Source: Cranoglanis bouderius
Taxonomy: Eukaryota > Chordata > Actinopteri > Siluriformes > Cranoglanididae
Reading direction: 5' to 3'
Assembly: GCA_023630585.1 (NCBI GenBank)
Contig: CM042555.1
Location: forward strand, 3,685,501 to 3,749,500
Length of the DNA: 64,000 nt
Shown here: positions 37,746-52,079 of the stretch, one piece after another
How positions within the stretch are numbered: position 1 is the stretch's first letter
Layout of the letters: every line of letters starts with the position of its first letter
The notes under the pieces: model-generated
Databases searched by the model: none
What the model saw: only the letters and a program-made list of their open reading frames with translations
What the model was told of the DNA's origin: nothing
Program-made: the position numbers and the translations under genes

Positions 37746-38309
37746 CTCATATATATATCTGCCCTGAGCCTTAGGGTGTAGTTATACACCTATCCACATG
37801 AAGAGTTACATGATGGAGGTCTGACTCTCTGACTAATTGCTCAGGCTCATGTTTCAATTAAATACTTCAGCACAAAAGGACACTTCGTATGAGCAAAATC
37901 AGCAGATACAAACACCTCGACTTCAAGAGCGCTGAATGTGACTTCCCACAGTGAGAAAGGAGAGAGTAATTACTCTGTAATCTCATCCTCTTCGGTCCTG
38001 ACTGTGGGATCATTTTAAACAGGCGGGTCTGAAATGGGAATGTTTTAACTTGGTTGTTAAAAAGTAAGAATTCATATAACTTTGGCCATACAAAGGTTTA
38101 CAGATTCCAGTCTACAAATGACCTTGAAAGGAAGGAAAAAAAGACAAGAAGAGAGAGGCTTAATGAAAAAAAAAAAAAAAAAAAAAAAAGCAAGCGATGG
38201 ATAGAGTTACCCATGATAGAAGGGAAGATTTAAAGCAATATACTGTATGTTAATGTAATATAAGGGGAAGCATAATAAAGAGTTTTATGCCAGATATGCT
38301 ACTAATTAT
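36263..38309. other. Unique stretch with GT microsatellites
   Basis: No gene recognised. The segment 37030-37250 (gtcctgtctccacccactgc; cttgtcacgaagtcttattg) resembles phrases of fish retroposon 3' regions but is too diverged to classify. Confidence 0.4.
37559..37742. repeat. Two (GT)n microsatellites
   Basis: Runs at 37559-37601 and 37705-37742. An A run lies further on at 38166-38189. Confidence 0.95.
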
Positions 38310-38975
38310 GTAAGGAATAGCACACTCAAGGGCATCCTGTTGGAGATAAATAATCAACAACCAGGAAGTGTGATGCAGCCGGATGCGAAGTGAATATTTT
38401 GCTATAAAATCACATCCAGAAATGTTTCATTTATATCACAACAATTTGCCACTGACACTGTCCTTATTCTGTCTATATTTACATTTAGTGTTCTGGAATG
38501 TCTAGGAAACAAGTTCCTATTATCACTTATATCCTATTATATTATTATTATTATTAAGTTATAGCAGCTGTAAACAGTCGTTCCCTCACCAGCCTCATCT
38601 TTTATTCCTGTCTTGAAATTAATAAGACAAACAAAGAATGCAACGTGACCGCAAAGTGCAAAATCGTCTGTCCCGAAGACTTTCCCATGCTGGAAGTGCT
38701 GACACTGGAGACTCCTTCCATAAATGTTACATAAACAGCTCATATGATATGTTTTTCTTTGTTAATTAACAACACACTTTTTAATCCGCTTGTTAAAAGC
38801 TTTGGATTATTTGGAGTACTCGCCATACATGTACTCCCATACACATACTCCCTATAAATTCTTACTACAGAAACAACAATTTACTAGAACAAATATATTA
38901 ATATAAATCTGTGATTTGAATAGCAGCTGGAACTACTGTCAGAGCTGCTGATGTAAAAAATTCAGTAGTTCTGCA
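38310..38975 (+). repeat. PAL interspersed repeat, copy E
   Basis: The palindrome arm is degraded (taaataatcaacaaccagga). Downstream blocks remain in order: acaagttcctattatcactt, agttatagcagctgtaaaca, gtgctgacactggagactcc, and the far end ggaactactgtcagagctgc. A short TTA tract sits inside the copy at about 38538-38556. Confidence 0.72.
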
Positions 38976-41465
38976 GAATAAAACACAATTATAAGCCAAA
39001 TAAAAGCAAAATGATTGAATCTTGCTTAATAGAAGTATTATTGGGGGAGGGGGGGGTGTATGGAGGTTAAATTCTTGTTATCTATTGTAGCACATGCTAT
39101 TTTTATTGTATTATGATAGTTGGGATATTCAAACCAAAAAATAGCTAATGGGCATGAGTCATTATTATCCATCAGCACTTCAATAATGTGGGAAATTTGG
39201 GGGCGTATGGCGTAATCTACTCACACACAGATGCACACACACACACACACACTTACTCACTGCTGGCATTTTGAACTGATTAAAAGCTTATTTATAATGA
39301 ACTTCCTGTTTTGTCTGCTTCATATCCTATGCCTGCAGCAATATGTATTGTGGTTTTAGTATGCCGGGTGTGTGTGAGACTTGTGAATGTGCCGTGTGCC
39401 AAGACCATGTGTTCCATGTTGCTTGCACATTTCTGCTTTTCTTGCATGAAATGGTTGTATTGGTGAAGATGTGGTTGCTAGTTTTCACGTTTTCTTTCTC
39501 AAAAAACACTGGAATGCAAGTGCCGATATTTTAATTATCTGTGAACATCAGATGCTGCTGCTGAGATAAAGCGTTATAATGAGAAACCCAAATGGAAAAG
39601 ACTTATAAGTTCTTATGAACTTTAGTCTTTTATTTATATGATTTTAGCGAATGTAGGAAGCCCAAACGTCATTAAGTGTTTTGTATATTCTAGACATATG
39701 CATTAACAACTATATCACTAACCTTTAATATAATACGAATAATACTGTATATTAACACCTACACGAAATATAATGGTCACAAAGAACAGTACATAACATA
39801 TAGCGATATACCGGTATCTGTGGAGGTTATGCCATGGTTCAGTGAGTGGGCGTGGCTAAGGGTCAGGGGACTTCTCAGTCCAAATTACTGTTGTACAATA
39901 AACATTTAGGATGCACGCCTTCTACTTAGATCCTCCCACGAATGAAAAATGTGCCAAAAATCAAGTGAAAGATTTTCAGAAAGTAAATGAATGAATAAAT
40001 AAATAAATAAATAAATACATACATAAAAATAGTGACAGAGAGAAAGAGTGGCAAGTGGACAGATTATCTTCATATTTCTGAAAAATTAAGAAAAAAAAAT
40101 ATTTGTATTTGTATCAGCTATATATTTATGTATTTATTTACATACTTACTTAGCTTGATAATTTTGCTGACTGTTTTTTGACCCAAAATCAACCCCATAC
40201 TACAAGTTGAAACCTGAATTCAAATAAACCTGAATTTCTCTGTTTTATAAGCGATATGATGCAGCATCCTTTCCTTTCCTCCTGACGAACGTTGAAGCGT
40301 ATACGGCTCATTGTCTGTCATTCTTTCGCTTGACTGGCTTTCTGTGTGCAGCGTGTGCTACCACAGCCTCCCTCTTCAGCTGTCCTGCCTGTCAATAGAT
40401 CCATCCGTCCGATCGATGGCCTCCAGAATCGCTCAAAGTGATCAGCTCGGCCAATCTGCGAACACAATATGTATGGAAATCCATCTTCAGAGAGGCATCG
40501 TGGAGCCAGGGAGAACTGTGCTGCAGCCAAACGTTGCATTAACAAGCACTTATTCTCTCTTTTTCAGACTCGAATGACAAAGTATAAGACTGCCAAGTAG
40601 GGATGGAGAGATTTGAAACAAAGAGTATAAAACTATATAGGACATAACAATGTACAACACCAGCTAATTTCCAGAATATTCCAGAAAAAAGGGCTACAAA
40701 TCAGACTAGTGTAGTGTTAAGGGGGTTAATATCAGTGTTGTATTAAAAAAAAGGACACATCATCGAAATGGACACAAACAAATTAAAAAATAATTGGTAT
40801 AAGTGTTATGAGGTGGGAACAAGAGCAAGACTCTCTACGAAAAGAAGGCAGTCATATTGAATCAACTTGATCATTTTAATTTATTTTATTTTTTCTAAAG
40901 TAAGAAATTGCATCATGTCCTCTTATCCAGCTGCTGAGAATAGATGATAAGGAGCTTGTCTACTTTATTCAAGACTTTAATGGTCAAGACCAAGATAAGA
41001 AAAAGCACCAAGATCAAGAGTTTCTTGTTTTGGCAGGATTGTAGATTTATTGTAGTTACAGGTTACTACGGAAGAAAATCTAAACCAGTTTTGTGGAAAA
41101 CTGAATAAAAGTTAGCTCAATCGATTAAACCAAATTTCACTAATGTCAGCCCTCTTTCGTAACATGTTACTAATGTCAGACAATTAAACTCGGAACTTGG
41201 CACAGTGGCAGCCCTGAAACAGACCCCAGATATCACACAGTTGTCTGCACACCACTTTTTTTTTTTTTATAGCTCATTCTCTAATAGGGAAGACATCTGC
41301 ACAGCTTTTTATTTCATCTGCTATGCTGAGCCAAACTTGAGTTTAATGCAATTTCAACCCAGTGACAGAAAATGTCTGGTGCTTATTTTTGAATCTCTAC
41401 TTTCACAATGTATTAAACAGATTCAGCTCAAGTTCCCTTCACAGACCTTTCCTCCTGTAATTAAC
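38976..41465. other. Unique stretch without a recognised gene
   Basis: Only short CA (39230-39252) and ATAA (39990-40016) runs are seen. An 88-codon frame at 40311-40577 has no recognisable domain. The part 40250-40570 has coding-like base composition but no splice or domain evidence. Confidence 0.4.
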
Positions 41466-41469
41466 TGAC

Positions 41470-41775
41470 ATAACCTTAGCCAGGCCATTGTTAGGCCACC
41501 AGATCTGATAAACTTTCAACCACCTTTAAATGCACCTTGCCGGCACTGGGTGCCAACATTTGCTCGACGTTATTTTGTCTGTTCGGCCACCCTTAAAGTC
41601 ACCTTTAAATCCACCATGCCAATGTCAACTCAAGCTGGGCCATCGTTGGCCCGACACTGGCGGAGTTGTTATGAAAAGTGAGCCTTTTGCCAACGTTGGC
41701 CCAATGTCTGTACAACATTGTATAGTGAGGCCCAACATAGCCACCCAGAAAACAGACTTTGGACCTGGGATGTCA
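41470..41775. repeat. Degenerate repeat rich in GGCCAAC-type words
   Basis: It repeats the words gccatcgttggcccgac, gccaacgttggcccaa and ccaacattgt/ccaccttta at irregular spacing. I recall phrases of this kind from repetitive DNA in other fish. Unit length is not clear. Confidence 0.5.
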
Positions 41776-41857
41776 CTTAACTGCTAACCCACGACTCACT
41801 ACAATCAGCAACTGAATAAATAGTCCAACTATGACAGTCAAACGTTGTGGCTGGGAG

Positions 41858-42118
41858 TTACAGTGGCTTAGTGGTTAGCATGTTTGCCTGAGACCTCTGG
41901 GGTCGGGGATTCGAATCCCACCTCCACCCTGTGTGTGTGGAGTTTGCATGTTCTCCCCATGCTTTGGGGGTTTCCTCCTCCAGTCCAAAGACATGTGTTG
42001 TAGGCTGATTGGCATTTCCAAATTGTCTGTAGTGTATGAATGTGTGTGTGATCATGCCCTGTGGTGGGTTGAACCCTGTGTAGGATAAGCAATATGGAAA
42101 ATGGATGGATGGATGGAT
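41858..42118 (+). mobile_element. tRNA-derived SINE, family 1, well preserved
   Basis: The best-preserved family 1 copy. It has box A in cagtggcttagtggttagca and box B GGATTCGAATCCC at 41908-41920. The body has ctgtgtgtgtggagtttgca, tgttctccccatgctttggg, gtttcctcctccagtccaaa and gtaggctgattggcatttcc. A tail of ggatggatggatgga is typical of this SINE type. Confidence 0.87.
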
Positions 42119-42719
42119 CCATGGAGCCTGCTTCTTTCTAATTAGCATACAACCTACAATTAGCAACTTGTGCTATCTGGGATACTGTATGCTAGTTAGG
42201 AAGACGTTAGCTAATCACTTTTTAATGCTGTATCTAAACATAAGTTCACCTTTCGCTTGTTGTTAGCTAGCTGGATGTGTAGCATTTATAGAATTTGCTA
42301 ATTTAGGAATTCCTATAGAAACTTCAGTCTTGGTTATTGTTCTGTAATTATGCATTTGTGACTGTTATTTACTGAATGTTCACCGCTTCCTTGTTTTTTC
42401 AACATAAAAGCCATTACAAATACTAAAGGTTCACATGTTTAATAAACTCTTTCCACCGTATGATCTTACCACCGATGCTCTTTAGCTTTAATTCTTTTCT
42501 CTCTCTCTATAGTCTTAGGGACAGGAGAAAGGGGTCAGAGTGATGAGATGGATCGAGGCAGTTGTTCTCTCACTCTCAGGGTCATTATCTAGAAAGTGAC
42601 AGGGCCTGCGGAAACGTGACAAAGTTTGAGATAGAGGGAGAGAAAGAAAGAATGGGGAAAAGATCGACTGAGAGTGAGCGTATATGGGGATAACAAAACT
42701 GAAAAATTGAATTGAAAGG

Positions 42720-43720
<1,001 letters not shown>

Positions 43721-44143
43721 TAGCCTTTTGGGAAGAACTCTGTAAGCAGTGAGGTCAGACGGAGCAATGAGACACAGAAAAACACACACTTACGTTCACA
43801 CACTGTTTTGTCATGGCAAAAGCTTTCAGGTTGATTCTCACCTCTATTCGACACAGTAAACTTGTTAAACTGACCATCAGGGGCAAAATAAAACATTTTA
43901 CCTAATTGATGATTCATAGAGTCAATGAATTAGCAAAATCAGTTACACGAAAAAGAATGTTTTGTAAATGTTTTATAGGATATTATAAGTTCAAGAACAA
44001 AACAAAGAGAGGCTGATGATGGAACGACTCTTTATAGTTGTTATAATGTAAGTTATAACAGGAACTAACGTTCCACAACATCAACTGTAACTATAAATGG
44101 ATAAAAAGTGGAGTTCTTAAATATATATATATATATATATATA

Positions 44144-45647
44144 CAGGTGCATCTCAATAAATTAGAATGTTGTGGAAAAGTTCATTTATTTCAGTAATTC
44201 AACTCAAATTGTGAAACTCGTGTAATAAATAAATTCAGTGCACACAGACTGAAGTAGTTTAAGTCTTTGGTTCTTTTAATTGTGATGATTTTGGCTCACA
44301 TTTAACAAAAACCCACCAATTCACTATCTCAACAAATTAGAATACTTCATAAGACCAATAAAAAAAAACATTTTTATTGAATTGTTGGCCTTCTGGAAAG
44401 TATGTTCATTTACTGTACATGTACTCAATACTTGGTAGGGGCTCCTTTTGCTTTAATTACTGCCTCAATTCAGTGCGGCATGGAGGTGATCAGTTTGTGG
44501 CACGGTGGTATGGAAGCCCAGGTTTCTTTGACAGTGGCCTTCAGCTCATCTGCATTTTTTGGTCTCCTGTTTCTCATTTTCCTCTTGACAATACCCCATA
44601 GATTCTCTATGGGGTTCAGGTCTGGTGAGTTTGCTGGCCAGTCAAGCACACCAACACCATGGTCATTTAACCAACTTTTGGTGCTTTTGGCAGTGTGGGC
44701 AGGTGCCAAATCCTGCTGGAAAATGAAATCAGCATATTCAAAAAGCTGGTCAGCAGAAGGAAGCATGAAGTGCTCCAAAATTTCTTGGTAAATGGATGCA
44801 GTGACTTTGGTTTTCAAAAAACACAGTGGACCAACACCAGCAGATGACATTGCACCCCAAATCATCACAGACTGTGGAAACTTAACACTGGACTTCAAGC
44901 AACTTGGGCTATGAGCTTCTCCACCCTTCCTCCAGACTCTAGGACCTTGGTTTCCAAATGAAATACAAAACTTGCTCTCATCTGAAAAAAGGACTTTGGA
45001 CCACTGGGCAACAGTCCAGTTCTTCTTCTCCTTAGCCCAGGTAAAATGCCTCTGACGTTGTCTGTGGTTCAGGAGTGGCTTAACAAGAGGAATACCACAA
45101 CTGTAGCCAAATTCCTTGACACGTCTGTTTGTGGTGGCTCTTGATGCCTTGACCCCAGCCTCAGTCCATTCCTTGTGAAGTTCACTCAAATTCTTGAATC
45201 AATTTTGCTTGACAATCCTCATAAGGCTGCGGTTCTCTCGGTTGGTTGTGCATCTTTTTCTTCCACACTTTTTCCTTCCAATCAACTTTCTGTTAACATG
45301 CTTGGATACAGCACTCTGTGAACAGCCAGCTTCTTTGGCAATGAATGTTTGTGATTTACCTAGTGAACCAAACTGAGAGACCATTTTGAAGGCTCAGGAA
45401 ACCTTTGCAGGTGTTTTGAGTTGATTAGCTGATTGGCATGTCACCATATTCTAATTTGTTGAGATAGTGAATTGGTAGGTTTTTGTTAAATGTGAGCCAA
45501 AATCATCACAATTAAAAGAACCAAAGACTTAAACTATTTCAGTCTGTGTGCATTGAATTTATTTAATACACGAGTTTCACAATTTGAGTTGAATTACTGA
45601 AATAAATGAACTTTTTCACAATATTCTAATTTATTGAGATGCACCTG
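44144..45647 (-). mobile_element. Tc1-like transposon, full length with long terminal inverted repeats
   Basis: A complete 1504-bp element with inverted repeats of about 200 bp (44144-44344 and 45446-45647), flanked on both sides by TA, the Tc1/mariner target duplication, within a (TA)n tract. The outer end begins CAGGTGCATCTCAATAAATT. The inner end of each repeat carries a close variant of the same word (tatctcaacaaattagaat) in the same orientation, so it has the IR/DR layout typical of many fish Tc1 elements. Comparing the two repeats by eye gives about five differences in the first 120 bases, which suggests a fairly recent insertion. The transposase lies on the minus strand and has two nonsense codons. 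The element is inserted inside an older palindromic repeat whose halves lie at about 43985-44120 and 45670-45790. Confidence 0.93.
44425..45384 (-). pseudogene. Tc1-like DD34E transposase, full length but with two in-frame stops
   Basis: Tc1/mariner transposases bind the inverted repeats and cut and paste the element into TA sites. The reading frame runs 319 codons without any frameshift from a Met at 45384 (start MVSQFGSLGKSQTFIAKEAG). The N-terminal helix-turn-helix region includes AGCSQSAVSKHVNRK and a basic GRKKCGRKR stretch. The catalytic triad is intact: D135 in SDESK, D225 in FQQDLAPAHT and E260 in SPDLNPIENLWG, with 34 residues between the second D and the E. The usual C-terminal AKGAPTKY is present before the natural stop at 44425-44427. 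Two TGA codons interrupt it at codon 62 (45199-45201, after IVKQN) and codon 305 (44470-44472, after SMPH). Both are one C-to-T change from CGA (Arg), as expected from CpG decay. Length and motifs are normal for the family, so only these stops make it a pseudogene. Confidence 0.93.
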
Positions 45648-45879
45648 TATATATATATATATATATAATGCAATTGCTTTCATATAAGAAGAATAAAGCA
45701 CTCCGGGATGTGTTCTTATTGGAAAATAATCATTTATCAATTTCATCACACTAGACTGTCATTAATTATTTGCCTGTAACCTTACATATAGCTTACATAA
45801 TGTAACCTTACATAATACCGGAACATGTTTATGGGCATTTATAATACCTACGTAATTTATAATACATAAGCCTTTATTG

Positions 45880-46605
45880 TTATATACACAACATAATATT
45901 TCTTAATGAGAACATTGTAGTCATTAATGCACCATAAGAGATGGTCTGGTATAGTTCTGTACTGCAAAAATGGCCATAACACTTTATTAAGTGTGCTTAT
46001 ATGACTTTATAATGTTATGCTGGATAACACCTGTTTCTTATAGGTGTATAACATTATAACATTTTATATATAAGGATAATGAAGAGTTATGTTGTATCAA
46101 ACTGTAACATATGATCTGGTATAGTATCTATACAGAAAGTAATAATGCATCATAACACATACATTTGGCTTCTCATATTTAAAAGACATATGAAAATACA
46201 TCACTTCTGTAGCCTGTAATAACATTGTATAATGTTCTATTATGTGTTATATACTTACATAAAAAAATGCAAACCTATTGTATATGTGAAAAGCATTATA
46301 GCCTGTATTACAGACATAATATTCCATATATAATATACCATAAGCTCTGTTATAGAGCATTACAACTATACTACACAATCATCTACAGCGTTCTTATGAA
46401 CAAATATTACAGTGTTTTGTAACCTGTCATGCTTTATAAAGTGTCATCCATGTAATTATACTATACATGAGTATTTATACAGGCATATACCAGACAATAT
46501 AAGGTATTATGTATACTATAGAACACATTAAACATATATTTTTAATACATTATGAATACAGGATTCATAGACAGTCTTATGTAGATTAACAAAACTATTA
46601 CAAAA
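45880..46605. repeat. AT-rich interspersed repeat related to 15.2-15.5 kb
   Basis: It contains gttctattatgtgttatata and attatgaatacaggattcat, shared with 15.2-15.5 kb. There are many internal repeats of ataacattataac and gtatagt. It is immediately followed by the Tc1 element at 46612, which used a TA at its edge. Confidence 0.5.
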
Positions 46606-46611
46606 CTAATA

Positions 46612-48089
46612 CAGTGCCCTCCAGTAATATTGGCACCCTTGGTAAATATGAGTAAAGAAGGCTGTGAAAAATTGCCTTTATTGTTTAACCTTTTAATCTT
46701 TTGTTAAAAGAATTCGCAAAAAATATTCTGCTCTCATGGATATCAAACAATTGCAAACACAACACAGGTTTATATAGGTTGAAATATATTCCCATTGATA
46801 TTTTACATTTTTTTAAATATTTAGTATTACATTTTTTTTGTTCAACCGTGACTTCCTGTTTCACAGGGGTATAAATATGAGGTAACACATAGGCCAAATT
46901 CCCTTAGTCATTCATAACAATGGGTAAGACCAAGGAATATAGCTGTGATGTGCGGCAAAAGGTTGTTGAGCTTCACAAAATGGGAAGTGGCTATAAGAAA
47001 ATAGCACAAGCATTGAAAATGCCCATTTCCACCATCAGGGCAATAATTAAGAAGTTCCAGTCAACTGGAAATGTTATGAATCAACCTGGAATTGGATGCG
47101 TGTCTATATTGTCTCAACGCACTGTGAAGAGGATGGTTCGAGTGGCCAAAAAATCTCCAAGGATCACAGCTGGAGAATTGCGGAAGTTAGTTGCGTCTTG
47201 GGGTCAGAAAGTTTCAAGAAAAAAGTCTCTACTCTCATCCAAAAACAAACTCAAGCATCTTCAGTTTGTCAGACGCTACTGGAACTTAAAATGGGATCAG
47301 GTTCTACGGTCAGATGAAACCAAAATGGAGCTTTTTGGCAATAAACACCAGAGGTGGGTTTGGCACACACAGAGAGGTAGCCATATGGAAAAGTACCTCA
47401 TGCCCACGGTTAAATATGGTGGTGGCTCTTTAATGTTTTAGGGCTGTTTTTCTGCCAGAGGACCTGGACATTTTGTTAGGATACATGGCATCATGGACTT
47501 TATCAAATATCAACAAATGAAAACCAGAAAGCTTAAACTAGGGCCGTGGTTGGATCTTCCAGCAGGACAATGATCCAAAACATACGTCAAAATCAACACA
47601 AAAATGGTTTACTGACCAAAAAATCAAGGTCCTTCCATAGCCATCCCAGTCCCCTGACTTGAAACCCATAGAAAACCTGAGGAGAGTCCACCAGCATGGA
47701 CCTCAGAATTTGAAGGATCTGGAGAGATTCTGTATGGAGGAATGGTCTCTACTTGCCTTGTATTCTCCAACCTCATCAGGCATTATAGGAGAAGACTCCT
47801 TGTTATCTTGAAGAGCTGTTATCTTGGCAAAGGGAGGTAGCACAAAGTATTGACTAAAAGGGTGCCAATAATTGTTGCACACCTATAAGATTTATTTATT
47901 TTTTTTTGGTAAACCTGTGTTTTGTTTACAGTTGTTTGATATCCATGAGTATTTGAGTATTTTTGTGAATTTTTTTTAACAAAAGATCAAAAGTTTAAAC
48001 AATAACCTTTTTGAGAATTGAAAAGACAATTTTTCACAGCTTTCTTTGCTCATATTTACCAAGGGTGCCAATATTACTGGAGGGCACTG
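46612..48089 (+). mobile_element. Tc1-like transposon, second family, decayed
   Basis: A 1478-bp element bounded by CAGTGCCCTCCAGTAATATT and its inverse, with TA at 46610-46611 and 48090-48091. The terminal inverted repeats run about 165-180 bp (to about 46775 on the left, from about 47909 on the right) and include matching CAAACAATTG/CAAACAACTG blocks at their inner ends. The right repeat has more small indels and substitutions than seen in the 44 kb element, so this copy looks older. It encodes a broken transposase on the plus strand. The termini and coding sequence differ from the elements at 44 and 57 kb, so this is a separate Tc1 lineage. Confidence 0.92.
46920..47853 (+). pseudogene. 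Tc1-like transposase, broken by deletion, stops and a frameshift
   Basis: The frame opens at 46920 (MGKTKEYSCDVRQKVVELHK) with a clear helix-turn-helix region (GYKKIAQALKMPISTIRAIIKK). A stretch of roughly 20 residues normally present between the second DNA-binding helix and the catalytic domain is missing near 47215, where GQKVSRKK runs straight into SLLSSKNK. The first catalytic Asp is present in RSDETKMELFG. The frame is closed at 47439-47441 by TAG in place of the Trp of the conserved LMFWGCF motif. The rest is readable only after a frame change: QQDNDPKHTSKSTQKW gives the second Asp, SQSPDLKPIENL gives the Glu 34 residues later, with an internal stop, and the C-terminal AKGGSTKY ends at 47853. 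The copy could not make active enzyme. Confidence 0.9.
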
Positions 48090-48091
48090 TA

Positions 48092-49209
48092 TATCAGTAC
48101 TTTCATTCTGTTTAAGCTGCAGTAGTGAGATTGCCCTCTGGGAATCTTTCCCAATTGGACCTCACACTGATCAAATGTATTGATCTGTTAGAGCCGTTGC
48201 AGAGGAGAACCAAATGAGTGAAATGTTGCTCTGATATCAATAATTGGAATAATAACCACGACTGAGAGACAGAAATTTAGAGAAAGGGAAAGACAGGGGG
48301 TCTCATCTGTGGCGTAAACGGTGTCTGTCGACTAATGCTGGGAATCAATAAGGTCAAGCGTGGCAGACATCGCAGCTGACTGTCAACACTGAACCAGTAG
48401 TTTTACAAAAGCTTATAGAATCTCAGTGATATTTGGTATTAGCCATCTGCTGTTTTTTTTTTTTTGATTATTAAAAATAATTACACTTGTGATTAATGAT
48501 GACTAAAGAACATTGCACACAGGATGCATAATTGATGAAGCATTTAACTAATATGAAAAGTTTGTACTAAGACAAATTCTGTAAGAAGATCGATCTGTAG
48601 TAATATGCACAGTTGTTCTGTGACGTTAAAACGTTTCTAAAAAGCCAAGGCAGGCACGCCCATATTTTGCAATTCTGTAATCATGATATAAAATTGAAAG
48701 CACATCCAGTGGTCAGTCCATCGATATAAAGAGAATACAAAGTTGCTGGACTTCATCCCATGTCCATTTACAGAGTCTATTTCTGTGTAAATATTATAAA
48801 TTGTTATTACATTATTTTTGGTCCAAACTGATGTGGCCTTCCTGTACTTTTTTGAAGAAATAAACAAACAATAGTAATAATGAGGGAGCAAAATTAAGGT
48901 CTCAGACCAGGAAGTCAGGGCACAGCCTTATAAGGAGGCTGGTCAGCATATTCCAGACCATATTGTCAGAACGCGTTTCGCTTCTGATTCATCTGATTTC
49001 AACGCTGGTATTCATACTGAGAGAATCTGGAAATCAAATGCAATTTAACACTTTACTAATCCAGTATGTAAAACCAGTTTAGAATCAGAGTTCAGTCTGT
49101 TTTCATTCGGGGAAGTTGGTTGGATTAGGCATAATGAATACACACTACAATGATGATAAGTGTGGGTCTGAAAGGAGATCTCTTTAACAGACACCTAATC
49201 CTGCTATAG

Positions 49210-49258
<49 letters not shown>

Positions 49259-49568
49259 CTGTGTGTGTGTGTAGGGACAGTCTCCAGTGGACTCATTAGT
49301 AGGGCATTCAGCAGTGAGGCCTTCCTTTGACCCACCCCCTGCAGCTCACACATTGAGTGATGTATGTTGCCATTATTATGTTGTTCATTAGTCATATGAG
49401 TGTCTGACAGATTCTTCATCCTCACACAATCCGTCATCAGCTGTGTGATTAATCATAGCTCTTTATACCCCTCACCACACACACACACAAACACATGCAC
49501 ACACAGACACATTGCACTGCTGTCATATGGAAGTAGTCTCTGTGGCCTAAACACCATGTGAGGACGTT
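48092..49568. other. Unique stretch without a recognised gene
   Basis: Apart from a T run (48453-48465) and the CT/GT tract at 49208-49271 there is nothing recognisable. The 84-codon minus-strand frame at 48637-48891 lacks any known motif. Confidence 0.4.
49208..49271. repeat. (CT)n(GT)n microsatellite
   Basis: CT run with one interruption, then a short GT run. Confidence 0.94.
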
Positions 49569-51080
<1,512 letters not shown>

Positions 51081-51132
51081 AAATAAATTATTTAACAAAT
51101 AAGTGAAAGGTCCTTTTAAATAGCTACAAATA

Positions 51133-51134
<2 letters not shown>

Positions 51135-51210
<76 letters not shown>

Positions 51211-51600
51211 TGTGTGCACATTTCTCTTTCCTTGGTTCATTTCTCACATTATCAAAAATGAAAGAAATGAGAAATAGAATAAAGTGTGAGAGATAAAACT
51301 CATCCCTTTGAGTGGAGTAATGCGTCGCCCTGCTTTCTTCATCCACACCTTTCATTTACGCCTCACGTGTTGATGCGGATATCATTTTCATCTTGTCATT
51401 TCTTTGAAATATTGTGTGTGTGTGTGTGTGTGTGTAGTAGAGGGTAGAAGCTCCAGCAGTGAATCAAATCAATTGATAGAGCAGTTGGCCTGCAGCCCCC
51501 GGGTGCTGAGTGAGCATGAAATATTATGGAGATTGTTCTTTAAAGTGATATCTTCATCATCATCATCACCATCGGAGAGAGAGAGAGCGAGAGAGAGAGC

Positions 51601-51662
<62 letters not shown>

Positions 51663-51764
51663 CATGTGGTGCACACCTGTCATAACTCACCCAAATAATG
51701 TAGTCAAATCCCAAACACAAATCCACAACAAACACAGTTAATTTATCTATCTCTTTCTCTTTCT

Positions 51765-51835
<71 letters not shown>

Positions 51836-51917
51836 AACCCCGTAAACACCATGACGGCTGTGCTTGTCAGAGCTCATCGCTTCATCAGCACCTCATCATC
51901 TTCATTCATAGCTTTAT

Positions 51918-51954
<37 letters not shown>
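51135..51954. repeat. Dense microsatellite cluster
   Basis: (GT)n at 51135-51207 and 51413-51435, (CATCAT)n and (GA)n at 51555-51660, (CA)n at 51766-51833 and 51920-51954. The early GT and later CA runs are inverted repeats of each other. Confidence 0.95.
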
Positions 51955-51958
<4 letters not shown>

Positions 51959-52079
51959 CGTGGATTTGAATCTTGGTATGTCACAACATGCTAATTTTTT
52001 ATGACATATGATTATAGTTGGCTTTAGAGAGCATCATGTTCCAATTACTTACAATAACCATGATTAGGTCGTATGAACT

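Larger units (their letters stand above)
43985..45790 (-). repeat. PAL interspersed repeat, copy F, split by a Tc1 insertion
   Basis: The 5' part (43985-44120) reads gttgttataatgtaagttat, aacaggaactaacgttccac and actataaatggataaaaagt, as in copies B and C. The palindrome part (about 45690-45785) reads agaataaagcactccgggat, ttcttattggaaaataatca and the far arm cattaattatttgcctgtaa. Between them sits the whole 1504-bp Tc1 element. In copy C these two parts are separated by only about 45 bp. The copy was therefore present before the Tc1 arrived. Confidence 0.8.

Noticed and set aside
40311..40577. 88-codon frame with coding-like composition
   Set aside because: An opposing-strand frame of similar length overlaps it, no family is recognised and no splice sites frame it. 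It is more likely non-coding, possibly conserved.
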